Shown piece after piece: positions 1 through 10,823 of a stretch of DNA of 64,000 nucleotides (the stretch's first letter is position 1; each line of letters opens with the position of its first letter). The translations under genes and the position numbers were made by a program. The notes beneath the pieces were generated by a model. That model worked only from the letters and a program-made list of their open reading frames with translations. It was not told where the DNA came from and made no database searches. Origin of the DNA: Rhodococcus marinonascens NBRC 14363 (GTDB taxonomy: Bacteria > Actinomycetota > Actinomycetes > Mycobacteriales > Mycobacteriaceae); NCBI RefSeq assembly GCF_001894885.1, contig NZ_BCXB01000013.1, forward strand, positions 1-64,000, written 5' to 3'.

Positions 1-16
1 GGGGGGGGTGGGTCAT
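1..16 (-). CDS. 5' end of a truncated paralogue of the next gene (partial)
   Basis: Only the first five codons are inside the window. On the minus strand an ATG at 16-14 follows the stop codon of the 217-residue membrane protein gene by four bases and begins ATGACCCAC, the same nine bases that begin that gene at 674. The sequence around this junction (about 9-42) closely repeats the junction at about 667-700. This suggests a second copy of the membrane-protein gene in tandem. The fourth codon runs into an uninterrupted tract of eight G on the plus strand that reaches the window edge. Confidence is low because almost nothing of the product can be seen. Confidence 0.35.
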
Positions 17-20
17 CGCG

Positions 21-674
21 TCAGTCCGCCGAGTATTCGCGTTCCCGGCCGAGGGAGGGTGGGATTTGCAGGACCTTGCGCGCTTTGCGGGAGATGTCGC
101 AGTTGCCGGAGGCGACGGAGTGGAGGATGCCGTTGTAGACCAGATCCCACATCAGCGGGTTGCTTTGGACGTCTCGAAGCCCGAAGGAGTGGATTTCTCG
201 GCCCTCGGCGTCCTGGAGGCGTAGCACCCGACGGAGTCCGTCGACGCTGAATCTGATCCGGACCAGTTCGTAGGTGTTGACCCACTTCGGGCCTTCCTGG
301 ACCCACACGGCCCCGGCCGCCATCCACTCCTGGCTGGCTCTCCAATACATGACCGCACCCATCACTGACAGGAGAACCCAGAAACCCCAGTCGCTGACCC
401 AGTCGAATCCGCCCACCTTGACTGTGGCGAAGGCTGCAACAATCGCGGACAAGGCAAACGCCGCCTGCACTCTGTGCTTCTTTTCGGCCTGTGACCATTC
501 GAGGGTGGGGCCGAGGCCCTCGGGTGGGGGTGGGGGCTCTATCGGCGCTCGGTCGGTCGGGGTCGCCTCGTGTGCGGAGCTTTCCCGGCGGGGCGCCGCG
601 GGTGGGCGTGGTTCGCCGGTGTGTGGGTCGGGGATTTTTGGGAGGCGGGATCGACCGCGGGAGGTGTGGGTCAT
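21..674 (-). CDS. Two-helix membrane protein of unknown function, T7SS-cassette associated
   Basis: Product of 217 residues that I do not recognise as a named family. It has a proline-rich, charged N-terminus (about residues 1-65), two adjacent hydrophobic helices (about residues 70-115, including a WVSDWGFWVLLSVMGAV stretch) and a soluble C-terminal half of about 100 residues with a WVNTYELVRIRFSVDG segment that looks like a folded beta-rich domain. No signal peptide is visible. The ATG at 674 lies 6 bases after the stop of the 369-residue gene upstream, so it is the last complete gene of a tightly packed four-gene unit. Its place directly after a candidate secreted protein with a glycine-rich hydrophobic C-terminus, and the start of an apparent paralogue just downstream, would fit an immunity-type membrane protein. 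That role is inference only. Confidence 0.7.
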   Translation of the reverse strand: MTHTSRGRSRLPKIPDPHTGEPRPPAAPRRESSAHEATPTDRAPIEPPPPPEGLGPTLEWSQAEKKHRVQAAFALSAIVAAFATVKVGGFDWVSDWGFWVLLSVMGAVMYWRASQEWMAAGAVWVQEGPKWVNTYELVRIRFSVDGLRRVLRLQDAEGREIHSFGLRDVQSNPLMWDLVYNGILHSVASGNCDISRKARKVLQIPPSLGREREYSAD

Positions 675-680
675 CGGGTA

Positions 681-1790
681 TCAGTCCGCCAGGTATTCGA
701 TGAGTTCGCCGACGCCGTAGCTGACGAGTACGCCCGCTCCGACCGCGGCGATGGTGGCCGGTCCTCCGGCGGCGCTGGCGAGGAGCAGGCTCGTTGCGGC
801 GGTTCCCGCCAAGAAGCCGCCGGCATCCTTCGCGACAATCTTTGCGACATCGCCACCGTCCTCAGCGTCCTGTACGTCGAAGTAAATCTGTGCGCTGGTC
901 AACGCCACCCCTGCGATCGGAATCTTGGATCCGACGTTGGACACGCTCTCTGGGACGATTCCGGTGCCAAGGAATTTGACTAAGGGGTTTCCGGTCTGCC
1001 CCGCAATCAGTTTGGAGTTCTGAGCGGCGAATCTCGCGGCGTCGTCGGCGGCGGGCACAAGCGTGTTGACCATGTTCGTGTGAGCATGCCGCAACGGGTC
1101 GGTCGCGGCCTCGGCCGCCAGCGTTCGGAAGGTCTGAACCTGGGTGGCCCGGGTCTGCGCGATCGCACCCCACTTGTCAGCCTCTTGTGCCGCGGTGCCT
1201 ACGTAGCCGATCGCGGCGCCGCCCGCCATCCAGGGGGTCGAACCCTTCAAGCGGCCTAGCCAGTCATCGCCGTCCGTGCTGCCACTGAAGGCCTTGCGGA
1301 GGTCTTCATGGGCGAGTCGCTCCTTCTCCCTGGCCTCGGTCACCAGCTCGAGGGCCTCGCCATAGGCGGCGACCTGAATCGCCTGCTGGGTAAGCTGGTC
1401 GATGGTCCACGCACCAGGAGGCAGCAGTTCGGGGTCGCCGATCCAGTCGGGGAAGCACACGTCAGGGCCGACCCGCAGGCCGGCTTCGAGGGCTCCGGCC
1501 GCGGCCTGAGTCATTCGTATCTTGACCGTGTTCATCTCGTCGGCGAACGCTCGGAGAGCCTTGGCCAGGTCCCCCGCCCGGTCGGCGACCTCGCCCGTCG
1601 ACTTCCCGAGCCTGTCCACCGCGGCACGGAAATTATCTCCCGCCTTGTATTGCCAGTCTTCTTCGGACTGATCCCTGGCATCGAAGAAGCCTTGCGCACC
1701 GTCCTCGGCGCCTTCGGCGAGTTGGTCGAGGGCGACGGCGCATTCGATGCAAGACTCGGGATCGGCGTCGACATAGACGTAGATGGGCAT
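681..1790 (-). CDS. WXG-like protein with glycine-rich hydrophobic C-terminus, candidate T7SS effector
   Basis: Product of 369 residues. The N-terminal 100 residues are helical with an EDWQYKAGDNFRAAV segment reminiscent of the WXG100/LXG helical hairpin. The middle (residues about 130-270) is helical and alanine-rich. The last 50 residues are a hydrophobic, glycine- and alanine-rich region (DAGGFLAGTAATSLLLASAA, then GGPATIAAVGAGVLVSYG) ending EYLAD. There is no Sec signal peptide. The start ATG overlaps the stop of the EspC-like gene upstream by one base, so translation is probably coupled. The architecture recalls type VII secreted effectors with membrane-active tails, but I see no enzymatic motif and cannot exclude a structural role. 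Confidence 0.7.
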   Translation of the reverse strand: MPIYVYVDADPESCIECAVALDQLAEGAEDGAQGFFDARDQSEEDWQYKAGDNFRAAVDRLGKSTGEVADRAGDLAKALRAFADEMNTVKIRMTQAAAGALEAGLRVGPDVCFPDWIGDPELLPPGAWTIDQLTQQAIQVAAYGEALELVTEAREKERLAHEDLRKAFSGSTDGDDWLGRLKGSTPWMAGGAAIGYVGTAAQEADKWGAIAQTRATQVQTFRTLAAEAATDPLRHAHTNMVNTLVPAADDAARFAAQNSKLIAGQTGNPLVKFLGTGIVPESVSNVGSKIPIAGVALTSAQIYFDVQDAEDGGDVAKIVAKDAGGFLAGTAATSLLLASAAGGPATIAAVGAGVLVSYGVGELIEYLAD

Positions 1791-2104
1791 CAGCGCGTTC
1801 CCCCGACGGATATCTCTGGGATCTGTTCGCCGACACCGGATAACTGCCGGTCATTCGCTTGGTCGGTGGCGGCGTAGTTGGCATCGCAGACCTGCACGGT
1901 ATCGGCGGCATTCGCCGATGCCTGTGCCACGTACGACATTGCCTGCGCCAACGCGATCAGCGCGTCACCGATCAGAGCGCTCGACGGTCCCGCGTTCGGC
2001 AAGTGCGGGGCCTTCGCGCCCAGCGCCTCCACCTCTCGAGCGTTTCGGGCGAGAATCTTCGCAGTGTCGTTCAGGTGTTCGACCTTCAGGCCGTCTGGAC
2101 TCAT
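1790..2104 (-). CDS. EspC-like type VII secretion target protein
   Basis: Small helical protein of 104 residues resembling the ESX-1 secretion-associated EspC family (DUF2580). It opens with LKVEHLNDTAKILARNAREVE, continues with a glycine/serine turn near residues 38-46, and a second helix rich in alanine. Near the C-terminus Tyr77 and Asp81 form a YxxxD motif (NYAATD), the general C-terminal export signal of mycobacterial type VII substrates. The ATG overlaps the stop of the upstream SAV_915-like gene (ATGA), and its own stop overlaps the next start, so the three are coupled. No ESX core component is in the window, so the cognate secretion machine must lie elsewhere. Confidence 0.7.
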   Translation of the reverse strand: MSPDGLKVEHLNDTAKILARNAREVEALGAKAPHLPNAGPSSALIGDALIALAQAMSYVAQASANAADTVQVCDANYAATDQANDRQLSGVGEQIPEISVGGTR

Positions 2105-2478
2105 CGGCCGTTCCCCCTTGTTCGGCCGGTTCCGTACGGCTCTTGCAGGAACGAGGTCGGAATATGGCTGTCGAGATCTTCCTCGTACGGGTCGTACGGC
2201 GCGGACTCCCGTCGTGAGCCGGCTGGCATCTCGGCGTCGAGCAGAACCACGTCACACCCGGTCGAACGTTGGATCTCGTCCAGACCCTCGGAATTGACGG
2301 CACCCCACGGCTGGCCGTCGCCGCAGCATTTGGTCAGCTGGATTCGGGAGGTGTAGGCGGGTAGCGCCAACCTGCCGTCAGGAAGGGTCCTCAACTCCAA
2401 CTGCACTTGGCCGGACCCGGTCCGGGGCAGCGTCGGCACATACAGCAGGCCCTCGGCACGTCGCGACTGGTCAACCAT
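2101..2478 (-). CDS. SAV_915-like protein
   Basis: Product of 125 residues. It contains LPAYTSRIQLTKCCGDGQPW, matching the pattern of the SAV_915/SseB-like small actinobacterial proteins that often sit beside WXG100-type genes; their biochemical role is not known. The C-terminal 30 residues are acidic then polar and look unstructured. I chose the ATG at 2478 because a GGGGGGA purine run precedes it closely; a TTG four codons upstream is also in frame. It is the first gene of the minus-strand cassette and diverges from glf, with about 155 bases between the two start codons. Confidence 0.6.
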   Translation of the reverse strand: MVDQSRRAEGLLYVPTLPRTGSGQVQLELRTLPDGRLALPAYTSRIQLTKCCGDGQPWGAVNSEGLDEIQRSTGCDVVLLDAEMPAGSRRESAPYDPYEEDLDSHIPTSFLQEPYGTGRTRGNGR

Positions 2479-2518
2479 CGTTCCCCCCAAGCTGTCACGT
2501 ACTCGGCGAGTACCCTAA

Positions 2519-5776
<3,258 letters not shown>

Positions 5777-5796
<20 letters not shown>

Positions 5797-6295
5797 GGTC
5801 AAGATCCTGCAGACCGTGCAGGCCACGATCGCGAGCCGACCCGGAGTCGTAGCCACCGCACGTGGGATGTCCCACTTCGGTGAGCACGCCCTCGGCTGGG
5901 TGGCGATCGCCGGTGTCGGCGCCGCATTCGACAAGCCGCGGCGACGCCAGTGGGTGTCGGCAGCGGTCGGCGCAGTGGGCGCCCACGCGGCTTCGATCGT
6001 GATCAAGCGGATCGTCCGAAGGCCCCGGCCTGATGACCCGTCGATCCAGGTCAACGTGTCGACGCCCAGCAAATTGAGCTTCCCCTCCTCACACGCCACG
6101 TCGACGACGGCGGCTGCCGTGCTGCTCGGGCGACTCACCGGGCTACCCTTGCCAGCGTTGTTGGTACCGCCGATGCTGCTCTCCCGTCTCGTGCTGGGAG
6201 TGCACTACCCGACCGATGTGCTTGCCGGATCTGCCCTGGGGGCCGCCTCCGCGGTCGCGGTGCGCAAGGTCGAGCAGAAGTTTGGAGAGAAATGA
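5777..6295 (+). CDS. PAP2-family phosphatase (Rv3807c type)
   Basis: Membrane phosphatase of 172 residues corresponding to Rv3807c, proposed to dephosphorylate decaprenyl-phosphoryl-phosphoribose on the way to the arabinose donor. The three PAP2 signatures are present: KRIVRRPRPD (motif 1), PSSHATSTTAAAV (motif 2) and SRLVLGVHYPTDVLAG (motif 3). Hydrophobic segments flank motifs 1 and 2. The GTG start at 5777 has a strong ribosome site AAGGAGAGG at 5761-5769 inside the 3' end of glfT2. Its stop overlaps the ubiA start (ATGA). The substrate assignment rests on the neighbour ubiA and on mycobacterial work, not on the sequence alone. Confidence 0.9.
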
Positions 6296-7197
6296 GCGAG
6301 GAACCGGCCGTCGCTACTGGACCCCCGCAATCCCTGGCGGCGGGCATCGTCAAGGCTGTACGCCCGCGCCAGTGGGTCAAGAACGTCCTGGTCCTCGCAG
6401 CTCCGGTCGCAGCCGGAACGGCGACGGAATCCGGCGTCCTGCTCTCCGTGGCGCTCGCCTTCGTGGTGTTCTGCATGGCGGCATCGGGCATCTACCTCGT
6501 CAATGATGCGCTGGATGTCGAGGCAGACCGTGCGCACCCCACCAAGCGGTTCCGTCCCATCGCCGCCGGTGTGCTACCGATCAATCTGGCGTACGGGATG
6601 TCGGTCGTGCTGCTCGCCAGCTCAATCGCTTTGTCGTTCGCCGCCAACTGGCAGCTCGCGGTTGTGATGGCCGTCTACATCGGCATTCAGCTGGCGTACT
6701 GCTTCGGCCTCAAACACCAGGCTGTACTCGACATCTGCATCGTCTCGTCGGGGTTCCTTCTGCGCGCTATCGCTGGTGGTGTGGCCGCCGAAATCGAACT
6801 GTCGCAGTGGTTCCTGTTGGTCATGGCATTCGGCTCGCTGTTCATGGCGGCCGGCAAGCGGTACGCGGAACTGCAGCTTGCCGAACGCACCGGCGCGAAG
6901 ATCCGTAAGTCGCTGGAGAACTACACCACGACCTACCTGCGTTTCGTCTGGACGCTCAGCGCCACTGCTGTGGTGCTCTGTTACGGACTCTGGGCGTTTC
7001 AGCAAGACGACGTCAAGGGCACCAACTGGTACGCCATCTCCATGGTGCCGTTCACCGTCGCGATCCTGCGCTACGCCGTAGATGTCGACGGCGGTGAGGC
7101 GGGAGAGCCCGAAGAGATCGCGCTCGGCGACCGCGTGCTGCAGTTTCTTGCGGTTGCCTGGATCGGAGTGGTGGGTGTCGCTGTCTACCTCGTCTGA
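6292..7197 (+). CDS. ubiA: Decaprenyl-phosphate phosphoribosyltransferase (UbiA family)
   Basis: Transfers 5-phosphoribose from PRPP to decaprenyl phosphate, the committed step to decaprenyl-phospho-arabinose. Product 301 residues, Rv3806c is 302. The polyprenyl-phosphate/metal motif is NDALDVEADRAHPTKRFRPI near residues 66-85; the second acidic loop region is around AAGKRYAELQLAERTGAKIR. About eight hydrophobic helices are visible. It overlaps the PAP2 gene (ATGA) and its 3' end overlaps the likely aftB start, so the whole glf-aftB set reads as one operon. Confidence 0.94.
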   Translation: MSEEPAVATGPPQSLAAGIVKAVRPRQWVKNVLVLAAPVAAGTATESGVLLSVALAFVVFCMAASGIYLVNDALDVEADRAHPTKRFRPIAAGVLPINLAYGMSVVLLASSIALSFAANWQLAVVMAVYIGIQLAYCFGLKHQAVLDICIVSSGFLLRAIAGGVAAEIELSQWFLLVMAFGSLFMAAGKRYAELQLAERTGAKIRKSLENYTTTYLRFVWTLSATAVVLCYGLWAFQQDDVKGTNWYAISMVPFTVAILRYAVDVDGGEAGEPEEIALGDRVLQFLAVAWIGVVGVAVYLV

Positions 7198-9115
7198 TTT
7201 GGTGGGCGACGCCGAGGAGCCGGACGCCGCCGCGGAGCGGGCAACCGCACGCCAGTGGACCATCTTGTCGAGGGTGGTCTTCCTCTCAGGTGTGGCCATC
7301 TCGGCTCTCCTGATGTTCTGGGGTGCGTGGGAACGGCGATGGATGGCTGACGATGGTCTCATCGTGCTGCGCACGGTGCGCAACCTGCTCGCGGGCAATG
7401 GTCCCGTCTTCAACGCGGGCGAGCGTGTCGAGACGAACACGAGCACCGCGTGGACGTACATCGTCTACGGGTTCAGCTGGCTCTCCCAGGTCCGCCTCGA
7501 GTATGTCGTTCTGACTGTCGCGCTGGTCCTGTCCACGTCGGCGATCGTGCTCGCCATGTTCGGAACCGCGCGACTGTACCGCCGTGGATCGTTCGCGTCG
7601 GGTGGCACGTTGTTGCTGATGCCCGCCGGTGTGCTCGTCTACATCGCGATTCCCCCGGCCCGCGATTTCGCGACCTCGGGGCTCGAAAGCTGCCTTGTCA
7701 TCTTCTGGATCGCGCTGCTCTGGCTGTTACTGATCCGATGGAGCCAAGAGACGACCCCGTCCACCCCGTCAGTGCTGATCCTCGCATTCATCGCGGGGAT
7801 GGGGCCCCTGGTGCGCCCCGAACTTGCAATTCTCGCGGGCCTGTCGCTGGCCATGATCTTTTTCGCGCCCGGTCTCACCCTGATGGTGCGTGTAGTTATG
7901 GTGGCCGTGGCGGGGATCGTCCCCGTGGGTTACCAGATCTGGCGCATGGGCTACTACGCCCTCCCGTACCCCAATACCGCGGTATCGAAGGACGCCGGGG
8001 GCGCCAAGTGGTCGCAGGGCTTCGCGTACCTGTGGAATTTCGTGGGCCCGTACCTGCTGTGGCTACCACTGCTGTTCCTCTTGGTCGGCGCGGTGATCGC
8101 CTACCGGGGCCGGGACAAGTTCCTCGGAAGTGGTGTTCGTCACACAGGCGGAGGTCGTGTTGACCGTCTGCGTGCATCACTGCGGACGCAGAATGCCGTG
8201 GTCGCCTTCATTCTCGTCAGCGGCCTGATCCTCGGTCTCTACTCGTTGCGGGTCGGCGGCGACTTCATGCACGGTCGTGTTCTGCTCCCCACACTGTTCT
8301 GCTTCATCGTCCCCGTCGCAGTTGTCCCAGTGAGAATTCCGCATCGGTCCTCTTGGGGACGTAGTCGGGAATCATCCATATTTTTCGCGACTGCATTCCT
8401 GTGGGTCGGCACCGTGGTGTGGGCCTTTTTTGCAGCGAATACCACGGGAATGCCGGAAGGCGCCGTCGTCGGGCGCTCGGGGATTGTCGACGAACGCGCG
8501 TTCTACGTTCTCAATACCGGCCACTCGCACCCGATTCGTGCGGAGGACTACCTCGACTACTCGCGTATGCGCGCCATGGTCCAGACCATCTCGGACACCC
8601 CCGATGGAGGCCTGCTCATCCCGGCCTCCGACTTCAACTATTGGTTCGTCGATCCTCCGCCCCTTCCGATTCCGGACGGTGGCGCCGGACACACGGTTTA
8701 CTTCCTGAACCTCGGCATGACGAGCATGAACGTCGGCCTCGACGTACGGGTCCTCGACCAGATGGGGCTTGCCTATCCACTCGCCGCGCATACCGAACGC
8801 TTGGGCGACGGCCGAATCGGCCATGACAAAGACCTGTACCCCGACTGGGTCGTAGTGGATACGGGAATGATCGAAATGCACCCGTGGATGCCCGCATTCC
8901 TGGACGAGGATTGGGTCGCGGAAGCAAAGGTCGCGATCACCTGCCCGGAGACGCAGGATTTGCTGACGTCGTATCGGTCGGAACTGACGTGGGCGCGATT
9001 CAAGCAAAATTTCAAGGATGCACTGGATTTCGCGAGTTATCGAATCGACCGAGTTCCTGCATACGAAATTCAAAGGTGCAATCTAGAGCCTCCGTTCCCG
9101 GAATTCGGACAGTAA
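7175..9115 (+). CDS. aftB: Arabinofuranosyltransferase AftB
   Basis: GT-C membrane enzyme that adds the terminal beta-1,2-linked arabinofuranose to arabinan, using decaprenyl-phospho-arabinose outside the membrane. Product about 646 residues, Rv3805c is 627. The catalytic acidic pair is in RWMADDGLIVLRTVRNLLAG, followed by NAGERVETNTSTAWTYI, both typical of AftB. About ten membrane helices fill the first 420 residues; the C-terminal 200 residues form the extracytoplasmic domain. I chose GTG 7175, which overlaps the ubiA stop and follows a GGATCGGAG run; another GTG at 7202 is possible. The open frame upstream of 7175 is a shadow of ubiA. Confidence 0.93.
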   Translation: MSLSTSSDLVGDAEEPDAAAERATARQWTILSRVVFLSGVAISALLMFWGAWERRWMADDGLIVLRTVRNLLAGNGPVFNAGERVETNTSTAWTYIVYGFSWLSQVRLEYVVLTVALVLSTSAIVLAMFGTARLYRRGSFASGGTLLLMPAGVLVYIAIPPARDFATSGLESCLVIFWIALLWLLLIRWSQETTPSTPSVLILAFIAGMGPLVRPELAILAGLSLAMIFFAPGLTLMVRVVMVAVAGIVPVGYQIWRMGYYALPYPNTAVSKDAGGAKWSQGFAYLWNFVGPYLLWLPLLFLLVGAVIAYRGRDKFLGSGVRHTGGGRVDRLRASLRTQNAVVAFILVSGLILGLYSLRVGGDFMHGRVLLPTLFCFIVPVAVVPVRIPHRSSWGRSRESSIFFATAFLWVGTVVWAFFAANTTGMPEGAVVGRSGIVDERAFYVLNTGHSHPIRAEDYLDYSRMRAMVQTISDTPDGGLLIPASDFNYWFVDPPPLPIPDGGAGHTVYFLNLGMTSMNVGLDVRVLDQMGLAYPLAAHTERLGDGRIGHDKDLYPDWVVVDTGMIEMHPWMPAFLDEDWVAEAKVAITCPETQDLLTSYRSELTWARFKQNFKDALDFASYRIDRVPAYEIQRCNLEPPFPEFGQ

Positions 9116-9156
9116 AGCGGGCGGTCATCGGCAGCGCCGTCGTGGTCGTGCCGGGT

Positions 9157-9174
9157 GCACCGATGTTTCGGTGC
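9157..9174 (+). terminator. Weak hairpin after aftB
   Basis: GCACCGA at 9157-9163 and its perfect complement TCGGTGC at 9168-9174 enclose a four-base loop, 42 bases after the aftB stop. No T tract follows, so termination is uncertain. Confidence 0.3.
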
Positions 9175-9284
9175 GGTACCAGGTAGATCTTGAGGCCGGA
9201 GCATCGCATCTCGTTTGTGTAACAATGGGGTCGACGGCGATGATCCGCGCCGATGATGAGTGAACGGCGACGGCGTCTGGGACC

Positions 9285-9335
9285 CTCAGGCGCTCGAGAC
9301 CCCGAGGCGTTCGGGATTCCGAGGCGTTCGAGATC
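9285..9335 (+). repeat. Three-copy 17-bp tandem repeat
   Basis: Units at 9285-9301, 9302-9318 and 9319-9335 share the core GAGGCGTTCG (first copy CAGGCGCTCG). It lies about 200 bases before the start of the first antigen 85 gene, in its presumed promoter or leader. Confidence 0.75.
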
Positions 9336-9527
9336 CTCTGCGAAGGGCTTTGCGAACGATTGTCAGGGACCTTCCGTGGCATACAGTTCGCCGAGCGCAG
9401 TGTGACTCGAGAAAACGTCCGCTGCCGACCCGGAGAAGTCCGGGGCCGGAGAGTCGCCTGTTCACCGACGGAATCCGCCGGAGCCGCCCGTGGCGGAGTC
9501 CGCAGATGAAGAGAGCGAGCAGTTTTC

Positions 9528-10538
9528 ATGCGTTTTGCCCGACTTAGGTTGTTTCATCGCCTCAAACAGCGTGCGATGGCTGTGGGTGCCCTCGTGCTGG
9601 TACTACCACTGGGCGCAGGAATTGTCGGTGGGGCCGTGGCGGTAGCAGCACCGACCAACGCGGGGCCCGCCCGGACCGCACCTGCGGGCGGCTACGACGA
9701 ACTGTGGGTTCCCTCGTCTATGGGCAACATCAAGGTCCAGGTCCAGTGGGCGGCCGGCGGCGGTAACGCCGCGCTGTACCTGCTAGACGGACTGCGTGCC
9801 CAAAACGACCGCAACGCGTGGAGTTTCGAGACCAACGCCCTGGATCAATTCCGTGACGACAACGTGACGCTGGTCATGCCGGTCGGCGGCGAGTCCAGCT
9901 TCTATACCGACTGGTATGCACCCTCGAACTTCAACGGACAGACTTTCACCTATAAGTGGGAGACGTTCCTGACGCAGGATCTGCCGGAGTTCCTAGCCAA
10001 CTACGGTGTCTCACGCAGCAACAACGGCGTCCTAGGCCTGTCGATGGGTGGTAGTGCGGCCCTGACGCTCGCCGCGTACCACCGCGACCAGTTCAAGTTC
10101 GCCGGTTCGCTGTCGGGTTATCTGAACATTTCCGCTCCGGGGATGCGTGAGGCGATCCGCGTGGCGATGCTCGATGCCGGCGGATTCAATGTCGATTCGA
10201 TGTGGGGGCCACCGTGGAACTCGGCATGGCTGCGCAACGACCCGTTCGTGTTCGCCCCGCGGCTGAAGGGCCTGTCGATGTACGTCTCGGCTTCCAGCGG
10301 TCTGCCCGGAAAGTTCGACCATCCCACTTCGGCGGTCGACGCCTTCAACACGACCAACGCCATGGGACTGGAAGCTCTTGCTCTGGCCAACACCCGTGCC
10401 TTCCAAGCACGTCTGGCTTCGCTCGGCATAGCGGCAACCTACGACTTTCCGGCCAGCGGTACACATTCGTGGCCGTACTGGGGTGACGAGCTTTGGAAGG
10501 CTCGTGGTCAGATTCTCGACACGCTGAACGCTCGGTGA
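9528..10538 (+). CDS. Mycolyltransferase, antigen 85 family (copy 1)
   Basis: Secreted acyltransferase that moves mycoloyl groups from trehalose monomycolate to arabinogalactan or a second trehalose mycolate. Product 336 residues. Residues 1-45 are a signal peptide: basic start, hydrophobic core AVGALVLVLPLGAGIVGGAV and an Ala-rich cleavage region. The alpha/beta-hydrolase nucleophile is Ser172 in GLSMGGSAA; the catalytic histidine is in GTHSWPYWGDEL near the C-terminus; the LDGLRAQNDRNAWS block is typical of the family. It is in the position of fbpA (Rv3804c) after aftB, but orthology to a particular Fbp cannot be set from sequence reading alone. Confidence 0.94.
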   Translation: MRFARLRLFHRLKQRAMAVGALVLVLPLGAGIVGGAVAVAAPTNAGPARTAPAGGYDELWVPSSMGNIKVQVQWAAGGGNAALYLLDGLRAQNDRNAWSFETNALDQFRDDNVTLVMPVGGESSFYTDWYAPSNFNGQTFTYKWETFLTQDLPEFLANYGVSRSNNGVLGLSMGGSAALTLAAYHRDQFKFAGSLSGYLNISAPGMREAIRVAMLDAGGFNVDSMWGPPWNSAWLRNDPFVFAPRLKGLSMYVSASSGLPGKFDHPTSAVDAFNTTNAMGLEALALANTRAFQARLASLGIAATYDFPASGTHSWPYWGDELWKARGQILDTLNAR

Positions 10539-10560
10539 TTTGAGAACATACCCTGCGTGA

Positions 10561-10595
10561 ATGCCGCCCCGCCGTATCGGCGGGGCGGCATTTGT
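10561..10595 (+). terminator. Rho-independent terminator after mycolyltransferase copy 1
   Basis: A perfect 14-bp inverted repeat, ATGCCGCCCCGCCG at 10561-10574 and its complement at 10578-10591, with a three-base loop and a short T run (ATTTG) at the end. It lies 22 bases after the stop codon. Confidence 0.8.
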
Positions 10596-10697
10596 GCGAT
10601 CGGGCGGTGTCGGCGGAACCGTTGGTGCACGAATGGGCTCAGAATTCAGTTCAAACCAGAAGTGTGCAACGGCATGGTTTGTCAGTAGGGTAAGCCC

Positions 10698-10745
10698 GTC
10701 GAGACGCCACCCGCGCAGCCGCCGCTGTGCGGGTGGCGTCTCGAC
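10698..10745 (+). terminator. Second long hairpin between mycolyltransferase copies 1 and 2
   Basis: GTCGAGACGCCACCCGC at 10698-10714 pairs perfectly with 10729-10745 (17 bp) around a 14-base GC-rich loop. No T tract follows, so it may be a terminator, an mRNA stem in the leader of copy 2, or a protein-binding site. Confidence 0.55.
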
Positions 10746-10823
10746 GTGAGATTCAACGGGAGTTATCCAATTGTTGCCGCACCCGCGGTACGAAGAGGTA
10801 TCAAGCGGAGGGAAGAGGAGTTC

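Larger units (their letters stand above)
9116..9527 (+). other. Intergenic region upstream of the first mycolyltransferase gene
   Basis: No convincing gene. It holds a 7-bp hairpin just after aftB, a three-copy 17-bp tandem repeat, and presumably the promoter and leader of the mycolyltransferase gene. Short open frames here have no recognisable product. Confidence 0.6.
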
